64,000 nt of DNA from Myxococcus sp. CA023 (GTDB lineage: Bacteria > Myxococcota > Myxococcia > Myxococcales > Myxococcaceae), in contig NZ_JAAEAH010000006.1 in assembly GCF_010998615.1 (NCBI RefSeq), forward strand, positions 116,728 to 180,727, in the 5' to 3' direction. Below, one piece after another: positions 36,857-45,620 of this stretch; positions within the stretch are counted from its first letter, which is position 1, and each line of letters opens with the position of its first letter. Made by a program: the position numbers and the translations under genes. Under the pieces are notes generated by a model. It did not search any database and had not been told where the DNA came from. It saw nothing but the letters and a program-made list of their open reading frames with translations.

Positions 36857-37156
36857 TTAGTCCAGGTCCGCTGGCGCTGCGACGAGCATCCCGGCTTGCG
36901 CCTGATGGAGGTGTCGCTCGTACTCCATCAGGATGACGCGTTCCATTTGACTCCGCGTATCCGCGTTGAGCGGGTGGGCAATGTCCTTGTACGTCCCATC
37001 CTTCCGCTTCTTGGCTGGCATCGCGATGAAGAGCCCGGTCGAGCCGTGAATGACCTTCAAATCGCGAATGACGAAGCAGTGGTCCAAGGTGATGGTGACG
37101 TACGCCTTGAGCTTGTCCTCTTCGACCGGAAACACCCGGACGTCGGTGATGTTCAT
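36857..37156 (-). CDS. spoVG: SpoVG family regulator
   Basis: A 99-residue protein. It opens MNITDVRVFPVEEDKLKAYVTITLD and contains FVIRDLKVIHGSTGLFIAMPAKK and DIAHPLNADTRSQME, the complete SpoVG core. SpoVG proteins bind nucleic acids and affect septation or sporulation in Bacillus; in sporulating myxobacteria a developmental role is plausible. The ATG at 37156 has the family N-terminus. It heads the spoVG-prs-rplY-pth run. Confidence 0.95.
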   Translation of the reverse strand: MNITDVRVFPVEEDKLKAYVTITLDHCFVIRDLKVIHGSTGLFIAMPAKKRKDGTYKDIAHPLNADTRSQMERVILMEYERHLHQAQAGMLVAAPADLD

Positions 37157-37290
37157 GGTCCCCCCCCGAACCCGAAAGGTCGGAGCTGAAGGGAAGCCTG
37201 GGACATACCGGGTGTCAAATGCAAGCGCGGGCGCGAGAGAGATTTGCGCCACTGTTCAATGCCCCCACAGTCGGCCGCTGCGAGTGGAGG

Positions 37291-37671
37291 CTAGGTCAGC
37301 ATTTGCGGCCAGTGCATGACCAGGTGGGTCAGGAACGCGAGGTGGTAGACCACGATGACGGCATACACGGCCGCGCCCAGCCGGATGGCGATGCGGCTGG
37401 CCTTGAGGTGCCGGTGGATGCACAGCAGCCACAGACCCGCGTTCACGATGACCAGCTTGGCGAACATGAAGAAGAGCGGGGACTGCTCATAGGCCTCCCG
37501 CATGATGGGGTTGAGCTCTTCGGCCACGCCCAACTGGAGGAAGAAGAGGGTGAACAGCCCGTCCAGCAGGTTCAGCATCAACAACGCCACGGACGCCGGT
37601 GACAGGTAGAAAGAAGCCCTGTTGCCCCACGCCCCACCCCGCATCTGTCCGATCGTCGCCGCCACGCCCAT
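37291..37671 (-). CDS. DUF5658-like small membrane protein
   Basis: A membrane protein of up to 126 residues with three hydrophobic helices. The hallmark is LLMLNLLDGLFTLFFLQLGVAEELNPIM, matching DUF5658 (two helices with a conserved NxxDxxxT and ELNP). The start is uncertain: ATG at 37671 or 37644, or a TTG at 37695. Function unknown. It lies between spoVG and the divergent salvage cluster. Confidence 0.72.
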   Translation of the reverse strand: MGVAATIGQMRGGAWGNRASFYLSPASVALLMLNLLDGLFTLFFLQLGVAEELNPIMREAYEQSPLFFMFAKLVIVNAGLWLLCIHRHLKASRIAIRLGAAVYAVIVVYHLAFLTHLVMHWPQMLT

Positions 37672-37865
37672 CCCCCTTCGCCAGTCCGTAGCCAAGACTC
37701 TTCAAGAGCCTTGCCAACGCCCGCGGGGCCCGGTGACGGGCAGGCGAGGAAGCGGGCGACATCCGCGGGCGATTCGGCTATGGGACGGGCGTGGCGGGAA
37801 ATTGACTCCCCTGGGGGCGTGGCAGACTATCCGCGCCCTTTCCGCCCCCGGCCCGTGAGCGTTCC

Positions 37866-38465
37866 TTGCACCAATTCCCCAAAGATATCGGGTGGATAGA
37901 GGTCATCTGCGGTTCGATGTTCTCCGGCAAGACGGAGGAGCTGATCCGCCGCGTCCAGCGCGCCGTCTACGGCAAGCAGCGGGTGCAGGTCTTCAAGCCG
38001 CGCATCGACAACCGCTACGACGAATCCGCGGTGGTGAGCCACTCGCAGCTCAAGGTGATGTCCACCGCCATCGAGCGGGCTGAAGAGATTTTTTACAGGC
38101 TCGCGCCCGACACCCAGGTGGTGGGCATCGACGAGGTGCAGTTCTTCGGTTCAGAAGTCGTCGCCGTGGTGGAGGCGCTGGCCAACAAGGGCCTGCGCGT
38201 CATCTGCGCGGGACTGGACCAGGACTACCAGGGGCGGCCCTTCGAACCGATGCCCCATTTGATGGCGGTGTCGGAGTACGTGACGAAGGAGCTGGCCATC
38301 TGCGTGGTGTGCGGGAATCCGGCCAACCGCTCCCAGCGCATCGTGTCCAGTGGTGAGCGGGTGGTGGTGGGCGCGGCGGGCGCGTACGAGCCGCGCTGCC
38401 GCAAGTGTCACGTGGCGGAACCGGCGGCGGGCACGCCGCCGCAGACGTTGGAACTGTTCGACTGA
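37866..38465 (+). CDS. tdk: Thymidine kinase
   Basis: A 199-residue type II thymidine kinase. It has the P-loop GSMFSGKTEELIRR, IDEVQFF, the lasso loop AICVVCGNPANRSQRI and zinc-site cysteines (CVVC and CRKC). A TTG start at 37866 is used because no ATG is available before the P-loop. It begins a three-gene run with a uracil phosphoribosyltransferase-like gene and hpt, which together make a nucleoside/nucleobase salvage set. Confidence 0.92.
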   Translation: MHQFPKDIGWIEVICGSMFSGKTEELIRRVQRAVYGKQRVQVFKPRIDNRYDESAVVSHSQLKVMSTAIERAEEIFYRLAPDTQVVGIDEVQFFGSEVVAVVEALANKGLRVICAGLDQDYQGRPFEPMPHLMAVSEYVTKELAICVVCGNPANRSQRIVSSGERVVVGAAGAYEPRCRKCHVAEPAAGTPPQTLELFD

Positions 38466-38480
38466 GCGGGAGCTGAACGG

Positions 38481-39296
38481 ATGCGCGACACCCTGTACTC
38501 CAACGTTCCCTTCAAGCTGAACGAGATGCCCCACCACTATGGGCCTCACGTCCACCTGGTGGGAAATCCCTTTCTCCTGACCCAACTGGCGACGCTGTGT
38601 TCGAAGGGCGTCATCCAGCCGCAGATCAACCGCCTGGTGGAGACGCTGTACGTCGACCTGGTGAAGACGGTGCTCAACGCGGAGTTCCCGCGGAAGAACG
38701 TGAGCCTGCCCACGCGGATGATCGACTCGACCCCACAGGGGCTCTACCAGGGCGAGGTCATCGACCCGCAGGTGCGGGTGGTGACGGTGAACATCGCCCG
38801 GGCGGGCACGCTGCCGTCGCAGGTGACGTACGACCTGATGAACGCCACGCTGGACCCGACGGTGGTGCGCCAGGACCACATCATCATGAGCCGCATGATT
38901 GACGCCGCGGAGGCGGTGGTGGGCTCGGAGATTGGCGGCGCGAAGATTGGCGGCGACGTGGACGACGCCTTCGTCCTGTTCCCCGACCCCATGGGGGCCA
39001 CGGGGGGCAGCCTGTCCACGGCGATTTCGCTCTACAAGAACAAGGTGCCCGGGACGCCCCGGCGCATCATCACCCTGAACCTCATCGTCACGCCGGAGTA
39101 TCTGCGGAAGATGACCACGGACCATCCGGACGTCATCATCTACGCGCTCCGGTTGGACCGGGGCCTGTCCCCGCCGGAGGTGTTCGGCACCGAGCCGGGC
39201 GCGCTCTGGGAGAAGGAGCGGGGCCTGGATGACCGGCAGTACATCGTCCCCGGAGGCGGCGGCTTCGGGGAGATCATGAACAACGCGTACGTGTAG
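38481..39296 (+). CDS. Uracil phosphoribosyltransferase family protein
   Basis: A 271-residue PRTase-like protein. The PRPP loop is PDPMGATGGSLSTAI, close to the DPMLATGG of uracil phosphoribosyltransferase. The C-terminus GGGGFGEIMNNAYV takes the place of the usual GDAGDRxxGT close of Upp. It is about 60 residues longer than ordinary Upp. The position between tdk and hpt supports a salvage role. Whether uracil is the true substrate cannot be told by eye. Confidence 0.78.
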   Translation: MRDTLYSNVPFKLNEMPHHYGPHVHLVGNPFLLTQLATLCSKGVIQPQINRLVETLYVDLVKTVLNAEFPRKNVSLPTRMIDSTPQGLYQGEVIDPQVRVVTVNIARAGTLPSQVTYDLMNATLDPTVVRQDHIIMSRMIDAAEAVVGSEIGGAKIGGDVDDAFVLFPDPMGATGGSLSTAISLYKNKVPGTPRRIITLNLIVTPEYLRKMTTDHPDVIIYALRLDRGLSPPEVFGTEPGALWEKERGLDDRQYIVPGGGGFGEIMNNAYV

Positions 39297-39307
39297 CGGA
39301 GGAATCC

Positions 39308-39841
39308 TTGGCGTTCTACGAGCAGGAAGTCGGTGTCCTGATTTCCGAGGACAAGTTGCAGGCGCGCGTGCGCGAGCTCGCGGCGGAGATTACGCGCGAC
39401 TACGCGGGCAAGGACCTGACGCTCATCTGCGTGCTGAAGGGCTCGGCGTTCTTCACCATCGACCTGGCGAAGTACATCGACCTGCCGGTGAAGTTGGAGT
39501 TCCTGGGCGTGTCCAGCTACCAGGGCGGCACGGAGTCCACGGGCGAGGTGCGCATCACCACCGATGTCAGCAAGCCGATGGCTGGCAAGCACCTGCTCAT
39601 CATCGAGGACATCATCGACACCGGGCTCACCATGCAGTTCCTGCTGGAGAACCTGCGCGCTCGGCACCCCGCGTCGCTGAAGGTGTGCACGCTGCTGGAG
39701 AAGCCCTCGCGCGCCCGGACGAAGGTGGACATCGACTACAAGGGCTTCGTCATCGATGACCTCTTCGTCGTGGGCTACGGGCTCGACTTCGGCGAGGTGT
39801 ACCGGAACATCCCCTTCATCGGGGTGATGAAGAACAAGTAG
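39308..39841 (+). CDS. hpt: Hypoxanthine phosphoribosyltransferase
   Basis: A 177-residue purine salvage enzyme. It has CVLKGSAFFTIDLAKYI, the PRPP motif LLIIEDIIDTGLT and IDDLFVVGYGLDFGE. A TTG start at 39308 is supported by GGAGG six bases before it. It overlaps nothing but is 11 bases after the previous stop, so tdk, the Upp-like gene and hpt form one transcription unit. Confidence 0.95.
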   Translation: MAFYEQEVGVLISEDKLQARVRELAAEITRDYAGKDLTLICVLKGSAFFTIDLAKYIDLPVKLEFLGVSSYQGGTESTGEVRITTDVSKPMAGKHLLIIEDIIDTGLTMQFLLENLRARHPASLKVCTLLEKPSRARTKVDIDYKGFVIDDLFVVGYGLDFGEVYRNIPFIGVMKNK

Positions 39842-40213
39842 TCCCGGCCGGGTGCTGGCGCCGCCCTCGTGCGTGGCGCCGCACCGGTCTTCAGGTGATG
39901 CTCGGAACGGGCAGCGGCGCTCCACGCCGTCGCACTGGATGGAGCACGTCGTCACCGCGAGAAGCAGCGTTGCAGCCTTCGACAAGTCCTTTCCAGGTGG
40001 GGACGGCCTATCCAGGCTGTCTTTCCTATGCCTGAAAGTCAAAGAGGGCATGTCTGTGTATGTCAGGGGAGACAGAGGGCCATGGGCCGCTCACGGGGGC
40101 TGCTCAGCGGCCGTGACGCGGTGCTTCGCGTTGTCGTCTTCCGGTCCATGCACAGCGTGCCTGAGAAGAATTCGCTGAAGCGCGGCGTCTGACCGCGCGA
40201 ATCGAGGCTGACC
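39842..40213. other. Intergenic region before the aquaporin gene
   Basis: About 370 bases with no supported gene. A minus-strand open frame is present but overlaps the aquaporin gene as antisense. Codon bias falls off and I see no strong hairpin, repeat or RNA gene. It presumably contains the aquaporin promoter. Confidence 0.4.
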
Positions 40214-41050
40214 ATGGATGCATCCAGGGACAGGGCCGCGCTGGCTCGGGCGGGCAACCACCGCAACAACGACGCCGTCCGGAAGTACGTTGCGGAGTTC
40301 ATCGGGACGTTCGTCCTGGTGTTGGGAGGCGTCGGGGCGGCCGTGCTGGCGGGCGACCACATCGGCTTCCAAGGTGTCGCGCTCGCCTTTGGCCTGTCGC
40401 TGCTGGCCATGGTGTACGTGATTGGCCCCATCTCGGGTTGCCATGTGAATCCGGCGGTGACGCTGGGCCTCCTGCTGTCTGGGAAGATGGAGGGCAAGGA
40501 TGCGGTCGGCTACGTGGTGGCGCAGTGCGTGGGGGCCATCCTCGGCGCGGGCGTGGTGCTGCTGATTGCCAAGGGCATGCCCGGAGGGTACTCGGCGGTG
40601 ACCGAGGGACTCGCGACCAACGGGTACGGCGCCGCTTCACCTGACGGCTTCAGCATGGGAGCGGCCTTCCTCACGGAGGTGGCGCTCACCTTCCTGCTCG
40701 TGCTCACGGTGCTGGGCTCGACGGATGCGCGCGCCCCAGTGGGCTTCGCGGGGCTGGCCATCGGCCTGGTGCTGGCGCTCATCCACCTGGTGGGGATTCC
40801 GGTGACGAACACGTCGGTGAATCCGGCGCGCAGCCTGGGACCGGCGGTGTTCGCCGGGAGCGTGCCCATGGGGCAGCTGTGGCTGTTCATCGTGGCGCCG
40901 CTCTTGGGAGGCGCCACCGCGGCGGCGGTGTATCGCACGGTGTTCCGTCCTGCCGTGCCCATCAGCGCGGAGGAGGCCGAGCGGGCCCTGCGGCGCGAGC
41001 GTGAGGCGCGAATCGCGGACGAACGGGCCGGCACGCGCGCGCCCGTCTGA
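40214..41050 (+). CDS. Aquaporin (MIP family, AqpZ-like)
   Basis: A 278-residue channel of six helices. Two NPA boxes are present: GCHVNPAVTLG and TSVNPARSLGP. The selectivity-filter region and absence of the Asp after the second NPA-Arg favour a water channel (AqpZ) over a glycerol facilitator. The first 25 residues are a hydrophilic N-terminal extension. The C-terminal 35 residues are charged (EEAERALRREREARI). The start at 40214 is the first ATG; an internal start near the first helix is also possible. Confidence 0.9.
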   Translation: MDASRDRAALARAGNHRNNDAVRKYVAEFIGTFVLVLGGVGAAVLAGDHIGFQGVALAFGLSLLAMVYVIGPISGCHVNPAVTLGLLLSGKMEGKDAVGYVVAQCVGAILGAGVVLLIAKGMPGGYSAVTEGLATNGYGAASPDGFSMGAAFLTEVALTFLLVLTVLGSTDARAPVGFAGLAIGLVLALIHLVGIPVTNTSVNPARSLGPAVFAGSVPMGQLWLFIVAPLLGGATAAAVYRTVFRPAVPISAEEAERALRREREARIADERAGTRAPV

Positions 41051-41133
41051 TGCCGCGGGTCGCTTTGCTCGGCGGGCTCCGGCGGGTACGGTGACCGGCA
41101 ATTGGGGCCAGTCGTGCCCCCACTGGAGCCGCC

Positions 41134-41769
41134 ATGTTCTTCGACCCGACGCGCCTCACGGCCTACTTCCTGGCGGTGCTCGCGCTCATCCTGACGCCCG
41201 GGCCGGACACGATGTTCGTGCTGGCCCGGAGCATGGGGCAGGGGCGCAAGGCGGGCATCGTCTCCGCGCTGGGCATCTTCGTCGGATGCCTGTTCCACAT
41301 CGCCGCGGCGGCGTTCGGGCTGTCGACGTTGCTGGCGACGTCGGCGCTGGCCTTCTCCGTGGTGAAGTGGGGTGGGGCGGCCTACCTCGTGTGGATGGGC
41401 GTGCAGATGCTGCGCAGCAAGGACACCGCGGCCGAGGCGGTGCAGGCGCTGCCACCCGCTGGCCTGTGGCGCATCTTCCGCGACGGCGTCGTCACCAACG
41501 TGCTGAACCCGAAGGTGGCCGTGTTCTTCCTGGCCTTCCTGCCGCAGTTCGTGGATGCGTCCGCGGGCTCGACGGGGCTCCAGTTCCTGGGGCTCGGGTT
41601 GATGTTCTCCGTCACGGGGACGTCGTGGCTGGTGCTGCTGGCTGCGTTCGCGGGTGCCTTTGGGGGGTGGATGCGGCGCAATCCGCGCGTGGCCGCGTGG
41701 CAGAAGCGCGTCACCGGTGGCGTGTTCGTCGCGCTGGGGGCTCGGCTGGCGTTGCAGCGCCAGGCGTAG
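41134..41769 (+). CDS. LysE-family amino acid exporter (RhtB type)
   Basis: A 211-residue transporter with six hydrophobic segments. It has the N-terminal LALILTPGPDTMFVLARSMGQGRKAG and the middle GVVTNVLNPKVAVFFLAFLPQF, both diagnostic of the LysE/RhtB group that exports homoserine, threonine or other amino acids. The substrate is unknown. Length is normal. It is convergent with the site-2-protease-like gene, 3 bases apart. Confidence 0.92.
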   Translation: MFFDPTRLTAYFLAVLALILTPGPDTMFVLARSMGQGRKAGIVSALGIFVGCLFHIAAAAFGLSTLLATSALAFSVVKWGGAAYLVWMGVQMLRSKDTAAEAVQALPPAGLWRIFRDGVVTNVLNPKVAVFFLAFLPQFVDASAGSTGLQFLGLGLMFSVTGTSWLVLLAAFAGAFGGWMRRNPRVAAWQKRVTGGVFVALGARLALQRQA

Positions 41770-41772
41770 GCG

Positions 41773-42420
41773 TCAGACGAGCGCCTTGATGACCACGTAG
41801 AGCACGTAGAGGACCCACGGCACGGCGGCCAGGAGTCCGAGGATTCCGAGCAGGCCGGCCCAGACGGGGTAGCCCTTGCGCCACGGCAGGAGGAGGAAGG
41901 TGCCTCCGGCGAGCGCGGGCAGGGGCAGGAGGTTGAGGGCGGCCAGCTTCGCGCTCATCAGGCCCCAGGCGCGCAGCAGGTCGCCGTCCCGGAGGAGCGC
42001 GAGGAAGCGCTCCACGCGGCTGGGGAGCAGGGAGGGCTCGAAGGGGACGGCGAAGCCGCTTGCGAACTGGCGCAGGGCCTCCGTGGGCCCCAGGCAGGCC
42101 ATGGCGATGGCGACCTGCACGGCCCAGGGCAGGAGGATGACGGCGGCGTGGAGGGGTGGGGAGAGCTGGAGGAGGCGGCTCTTGGCGGGGGCGCCCTCGA
42201 CGGGCTCGTCAAAGCTCACCGCGCTGCCGAGCGCCAGGGGGCGGAAGGCCCACAGGATGCTCCCCAGGCGGGCGGAGAGTAGGGTGGGGCCGTAGCCGAG
42301 GACGACGGACACGGGCCGTGCTCCCAGGGTGCTGGCCACGGCGGCCTGCGCCAGCGCCCAGAGGGCGTTGACGGCGAAGAAGAGCATCCAGAGCCAGAGG
42401 AGTTGGGACAGGCGGTCCAT
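41773..42420 (-). CDS. Site-2-protease-like (M50 fold) membrane protein lacking catalytic residues
   Basis: A 215-residue polytopic membrane protein. The order of segments resembles RseP/SpoIVFB-type zinc proteases. LGARPVSVVLGYGPTLL corresponds to the LGVRVxxFSIGFGP that follows HExxH, but the HExxH position reads ALAQA. NLLPLPALAGG corresponds to NLLPxPxLDGG, with Ala in place of the metal-binding Asp. All three zinc ligands are therefore missing, so it should be a pseudoprotease, possibly a scaffold. A truncated copy of its first 90 or so residues lies at 49434-49717. Confidence 0.65.
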   Translation of the reverse strand: MDRLSQLLWLWMLFFAVNALWALAQAAVASTLGARPVSVVLGYGPTLLSARLGSILWAFRPLALGSAVSFDEPVEGAPAKSRLLQLSPPLHAAVILLPWAVQVAIAMACLGPTEALRQFASGFAVPFEPSLLPSRVERFLALLRDGDLLRAWGLMSAKLAALNLLPLPALAGGTFLLLPWRKGYPVWAGLLGILGLLAAVPWVLYVLYVVIKALV

Positions 42421-42700
42421 GCGGTGCGTCCCTGTCTACCATGACCCGGGGTGGTATCCGTGAGCGGGCGGGGCACCAATCACCCGGGAGCGTGGCGCCG
42501 CGTCTCTGGTAGGCATCCGGGTTGAGGAGCTCATGGCTTACGGCATCGCGAATCACCTCTGGATTCATGGGAGCCCGGACCGGTCCAGGGTCCGTCAGTG
42601 GATGGACGCCGCACTGGGGACGTCGTTCGGGGATCAGCCACAGAGCGACATCGTCGTCGCGGACGTCTTCAAGTTCGGGTCGGCGCTGACGCTCATCAAC
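42125..42700. repeat. Left copy of a ~570 bp imperfect direct repeat
   Basis: This stretch matches 49434-49995 in the same orientation with scattered substitutions and several small indels. It covers the 5' part of the site-2-protease-like gene, the divergent promoter and the first 56 codons of the neighbouring gene. In this left copy the protease-like gene is intact and the neighbour is truncated; the right copy is the reverse. The 6.7 kb between them is the T6SS effector cassette. Confidence 0.85.
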
Positions 42701-42712
42701 ACCAGCGGGTGA
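42533..42712 (+). pseudogene. Truncated 5' copy of the 319-residue hypothetical gene
   Basis: Encodes 59 residues starting MAYGIANHLWIHG. The first 55 are nearly the same as the start of the intact gene at 49829, then a stop follows after LTLINTSG. It is the remnant left when the effector cassette entered. Confidence 0.8.
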
Positions 42713-42915
42713 TGGTGGCAAGGTACTGCTGTCGGACTCTGCATCCAGGTGAAGGGATGCATTGATTGCGCATACTCGCTCCATGCCTTGAAGCGATGCC
42801 TCCAACGCCGGAGGTACTTGATTGCTGTTGAGGGAACTGCTGGGCTGCAACAGTAGGCCGCCGTTGTGTGCCGCAGGTGTACTTGCGGCATCATCGTAGC
42901 CAGCTGGGGGGAATC

Positions 42916-43296
42916 ATGGACGTTTCGGCAACCAAAGCGGATGGGCAGCCGGTGGGGCAGACATTGCTCAAGCCCATTGGGCGCACGAACTTGGGTTGGC
43001 TTCTCGACACGGAGGCGGGAAGGCACTTTGGGGGAGATGTGCTTATCGACAAGGGCGGCCTGCGGCTACCTGTCCTGGTCAATCTGAAGCACGCACGCGG
43101 TCCCACGCCAATGCGTGATGCATTGCTGGATGAGGCTGCGGCTGATTCGCCTGTCGGACCCGTGGAGTTCCAGGCGGATGGCCCTCAGCAGCCTGTAGCG
43201 CAGCGGGCGGACGGTGCTGAGCGGTATCGATGTGAAGGTCCTCTCCTCATTCGCCACCCGGTGCAAGGACAGCTCGGGGCAGGTCAGCTGACGTGA
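42916..43296 (+). CDS. Small hypothetical protein at the start of the effector cassette
   Basis: A 126-residue open frame with GGGGGA five bases before its ATG. Its stop overlaps the start of the TIGR02270 gene (TGATG). The first 60 residues (GRTNLGWLLDTEAGRHFGGD) look protein-like; the remainder is Gln/Ala/Gly-rich and less convincing. No family is recognised. Coupling to the next gene supports a real gene, but it might be a remnant of a longer one. Confidence 0.45.
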   Translation: MDVSATKADGQPVGQTLLKPIGRTNLGWLLDTEAGRHFGGDVLIDKGGLRLPVLVNLKHARGPTPMRDALLDEAAADSPVGPVEFQADGPQQPVAQRADGAERYRCEGPLLIRHPVQGQLGAGQLT

Positions 43297-44603
43297 TGCC
43301 CACGCTGAGGATAGACGTCATCGAGGAGCACTTTTCCGAGGCGGCCTTCCTGTACTCGCAATGGGAGCGAGCACTGCGGGGAACGAACTACAATCTGGAA
43401 GAGACAGCGCAGTTGGAGGAGCGGCTGCTGGCACATCTGGACGGACTGGTGCTCGGGGGGGAGCCCGTCGCCGAGGCTCTGCTCAGTCCCGCCCTGGACG
43501 GTGGGGAACCTGGGGAGGTGTTTTGCTCAGTGTTCGCCTCCATCGCCGAATCCCCACCTGCTGCGCTGGAAGTGGTACTCGCGCTGGCGCCGGTCGCGCC
43601 TCCAGAGGTACTGGCTTCGCTGCGGCGCGCGCTGGAACTCAGCGGGCGCACCGGGTTGGATGCGTCGCTGGTTCCGTTGCTGAAGGCACCCGAGGCATCC
43701 GTCCAGGCGCTGGCATTGGAGGTGCTTTCGTTCCGCGGAGCCGTACCACGCGGAGTTGCTCTGGAACTGCTCGACCAGGAGGATGGCCGGGTGGTGGCGG
43801 CGGCACTGCGAGGCCTTGGCACGCTGGAAAGAGATATCGGGCACCGGGAGTTGCGGCGACTGTTGGACGACAATCGACCGCAAGTGCGACTGGCGGCCAT
43901 CGAGTCTGGCCTGCTGTCTGGAGTACGCGCGGCATGGGACGCATGCCGGCAGGAGGCGCAAGGCTGCGGCGAGGGCGCACCTCCGGCCCGAGTGCTCCAG
44001 GCGATATGCGGGGATGACGAGGACGTCGAGCGCCTGGTGGCGCTCATGGCCAATGACGTCGTCCGCGCGGACATCGTATGGGCACTGGGCTTCACAGGGC
44101 GGGTTGCTGCCGTGGAGGCTTGTCTGGAGTTGATGGGGCATGTGCCATCGGTGGCACGGCTGGCTGGCGAGGCCTTTAGCGCCATCACCGGGCTGGTGCT
44201 GAAGGACACTTACGCCGTGGAGTTAGAGGAGGGGGATTCGCTCCCGCCACTGGAGGAAGATGACCTCGAAGCCGACCTTTCTTCCAAGGAAGAGGACAAT
44301 CTGCCGGTGCCGGCCTGTGCAGCAGTCGCTGACTGGTGGCAGCGAGCGCGTCAGGATTACTCTCGGAGTGGACGCTACCTGGGCGGCAAGCCGTTCAGTG
44401 GCGCGGCGCTGTTGGACGCGCTGGCGAGGGGGCCCATGCGTCGACGTCACGTCCACGCACGAGAACTGGCGCTGAGGACGCAGGGCATGCACGACGTTCA
44501 AACACGTGCGTTCACGGCCCGACAGGGCGCGGAACTGGCCGGAGCACAGCGCGTGCGCGAGCACTTATCGACACGTCCATTGAAGCGTGCTTTTGGGGGG
44601 TGA
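43296..44603 (+). CDS. TIGR02270 family HEAT-like protein (T6SS-associated)
   Basis: A 435-residue protein. It starts with the family N-terminus IDVIEEHFSEAAFLYSQWE. Next come several HEAT/armadillo-like helical repeats with the form VRLAAIESGL, ASVQALALEVLSFRG and DGRVVAAALRGLG. It ends in an acidic stretch and a basic tail. TIGR02270 proteins accompany DUF2169/PAAR effector clusters, where they are thought to help effector loading. The ATG at 43296 is coupled to the previous stop; a GTG one codon earlier is equally possible. Six bases separate it from the DUF2169 gene. Confidence 0.82.
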   Translation: MPTLRIDVIEEHFSEAAFLYSQWERALRGTNYNLEETAQLEERLLAHLDGLVLGGEPVAEALLSPALDGGEPGEVFCSVFASIAESPPAALEVVLALAPVAPPEVLASLRRALELSGRTGLDASLVPLLKAPEASVQALALEVLSFRGAVPRGVALELLDQEDGRVVAAALRGLGTLERDIGHRELRRLLDDNRPQVRLAAIESGLLSGVRAAWDACRQEAQGCGEGAPPARVLQAICGDDEDVERLVALMANDVVRADIVWALGFTGRVAAVEACLELMGHVPSVARLAGEAFSAITGLVLKDTYAVELEEGDSLPPLEEDDLEADLSSKEEDNLPVPACAAVADWWQRARQDYSRSGRYLGGKPFSGAALLDALARGPMRRRHVHARELALRTQGMHDVQTRAFTARQGAELAGAQRVREHLSTRPLKRAFGG

Positions 44604-44609
44604 AGTTCC

Positions 44610-45620
44610 ATGTGGGCACTGAAGAATCGCACTGCGTACGCTGCGGAGCGAAACTGGACGCGTGACAAGGAGGGGGTTCACTGGTGGCTCGTCGCGGTCA
44701 AAGCGACTTTTGACATCGCGCCCGGGGGGAGACTCCAACTGGCGGACGAACAGCGTCCTCCTGTGCTGATGCCGGAGTACTTCGGAGCGCCCGGTCAGTC
44801 GAGCTTGCGCTATGAATCGGACCTGCTGGCGGTGAAACCGGGCGCGGAGGTGCTGCTCGATGGTTGCGCGCATGCGCCTCGCGGCAAGCCCGCCGAGACG
44901 GTGCCGGTCTCGCTGCGGCTCGGACCGCTCCACAAGGTACTGCTCGTGCACGGGGCACGCACCTACTCTCGGGGGTTGCTTGGGATGGCGGTGAGCCGGC
45001 CCCGGCCGTTCACCACGAGCCCCATTCGCTATGAAGCCGCGTTCGGGGGCTATGACATGACGGACTCCGACCCCAGCAAGCATCGGCTCGACGAGCGAAA
45101 TCCCCTCGGGCGTGGCTTCGCGACGCGTCAGGCCCAACTTGCGGGCAAGCCCGCCCATACAATCGAGTATCCCAGTGGCGACCCGGCGACCCGAGGCCCC
45201 GCGGGGTTCGGGCCCATCGACGCCGCCTGGATGCCGCGACGCAAGCTCGCGGGGACGTACGACGCCCGGTGGGAGCGTACGAAGAAGCCTCTGCTTCCCG
45301 ATGACTACGACCCCACATTCGCGTTGAGCGCCCCCGGGGACCAGCGACTCGACGGGCCGCTCACCGGCGGCGAGCGGGTCGAATTGATGAACATGACGCC
45401 CGAAGGGGTCCTTCGCTTCGAATTGCCCCGCATCTCGCTTGGTTTCACCACGCACGTGGGCCGGCGGAGCGAGGAGCACGGCGCACGCCTGACCACGGTT
45501 CTCGTCGAGCCTGAAGCCAGGCGCCTCTCGCTGGTGTGGCAGGGAGCGCTGTGTGTGCCCGCGCCGGATGCGGACTACCTCGACGAGACGGAGATTGCAG
45601 AATTGAAGGAGGCGGAATGA
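44610..45620 (+). CDS. DUF2169 family T6SS effector adaptor
   Basis: A 336-residue protein with the DUF2169 hallmarks: WWLVAVKATFDIAPGG near the N-terminus, SSLRYESDLLAVKPGAEVLLDG, SPIRYEAAFGGYD and DERNPLGRGF, then GPIDAAWMPRRKLAGTYD and WMPR. DUF2169 proteins serve as chaperones or adaptors that load PAAR/DUF4150 effectors onto the T6SS spike. Its stop overlaps the next ATG (ATGA). Together with the neighbours it defines an orphan effector operon, because no VgrG or T6SS structural gene is within the window. Confidence 0.9.
   Translation: MWALKNRTAYAAERNWTRDKEGVHWWLVAVKATFDIAPGGRLQLADEQRPPVLMPEYFGAPGQSSLRYESDLLAVKPGAEVLLDGCAHAPRGKPAETVPVSLRLGPLHKVLLVHGARTYSRGLLGMAVSRPRPFTTSPIRYEAAFGGYDMTDSDPSKHRLDERNPLGRGFATRQAQLAGKPAHTIEYPSGDPATRGPAGFGPIDAAWMPRRKLAGTYDARWERTKKPLLPDDYDPTFALSAPGDQRLDGPLTGGERVELMNMTPEGVLRFELPRISLGFTTHVGRRSEEHGARLTTVLVEPEARRLSLVWQGALCVPAPDADYLDETEIAELKEAE

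Noticed and set aside
42713..42915. A gene between the truncated neighbour and the effector cassette
   Set aside because: Only short frames without ribosome sites or coding bias; this is probably the junction and promoter of the cassette.
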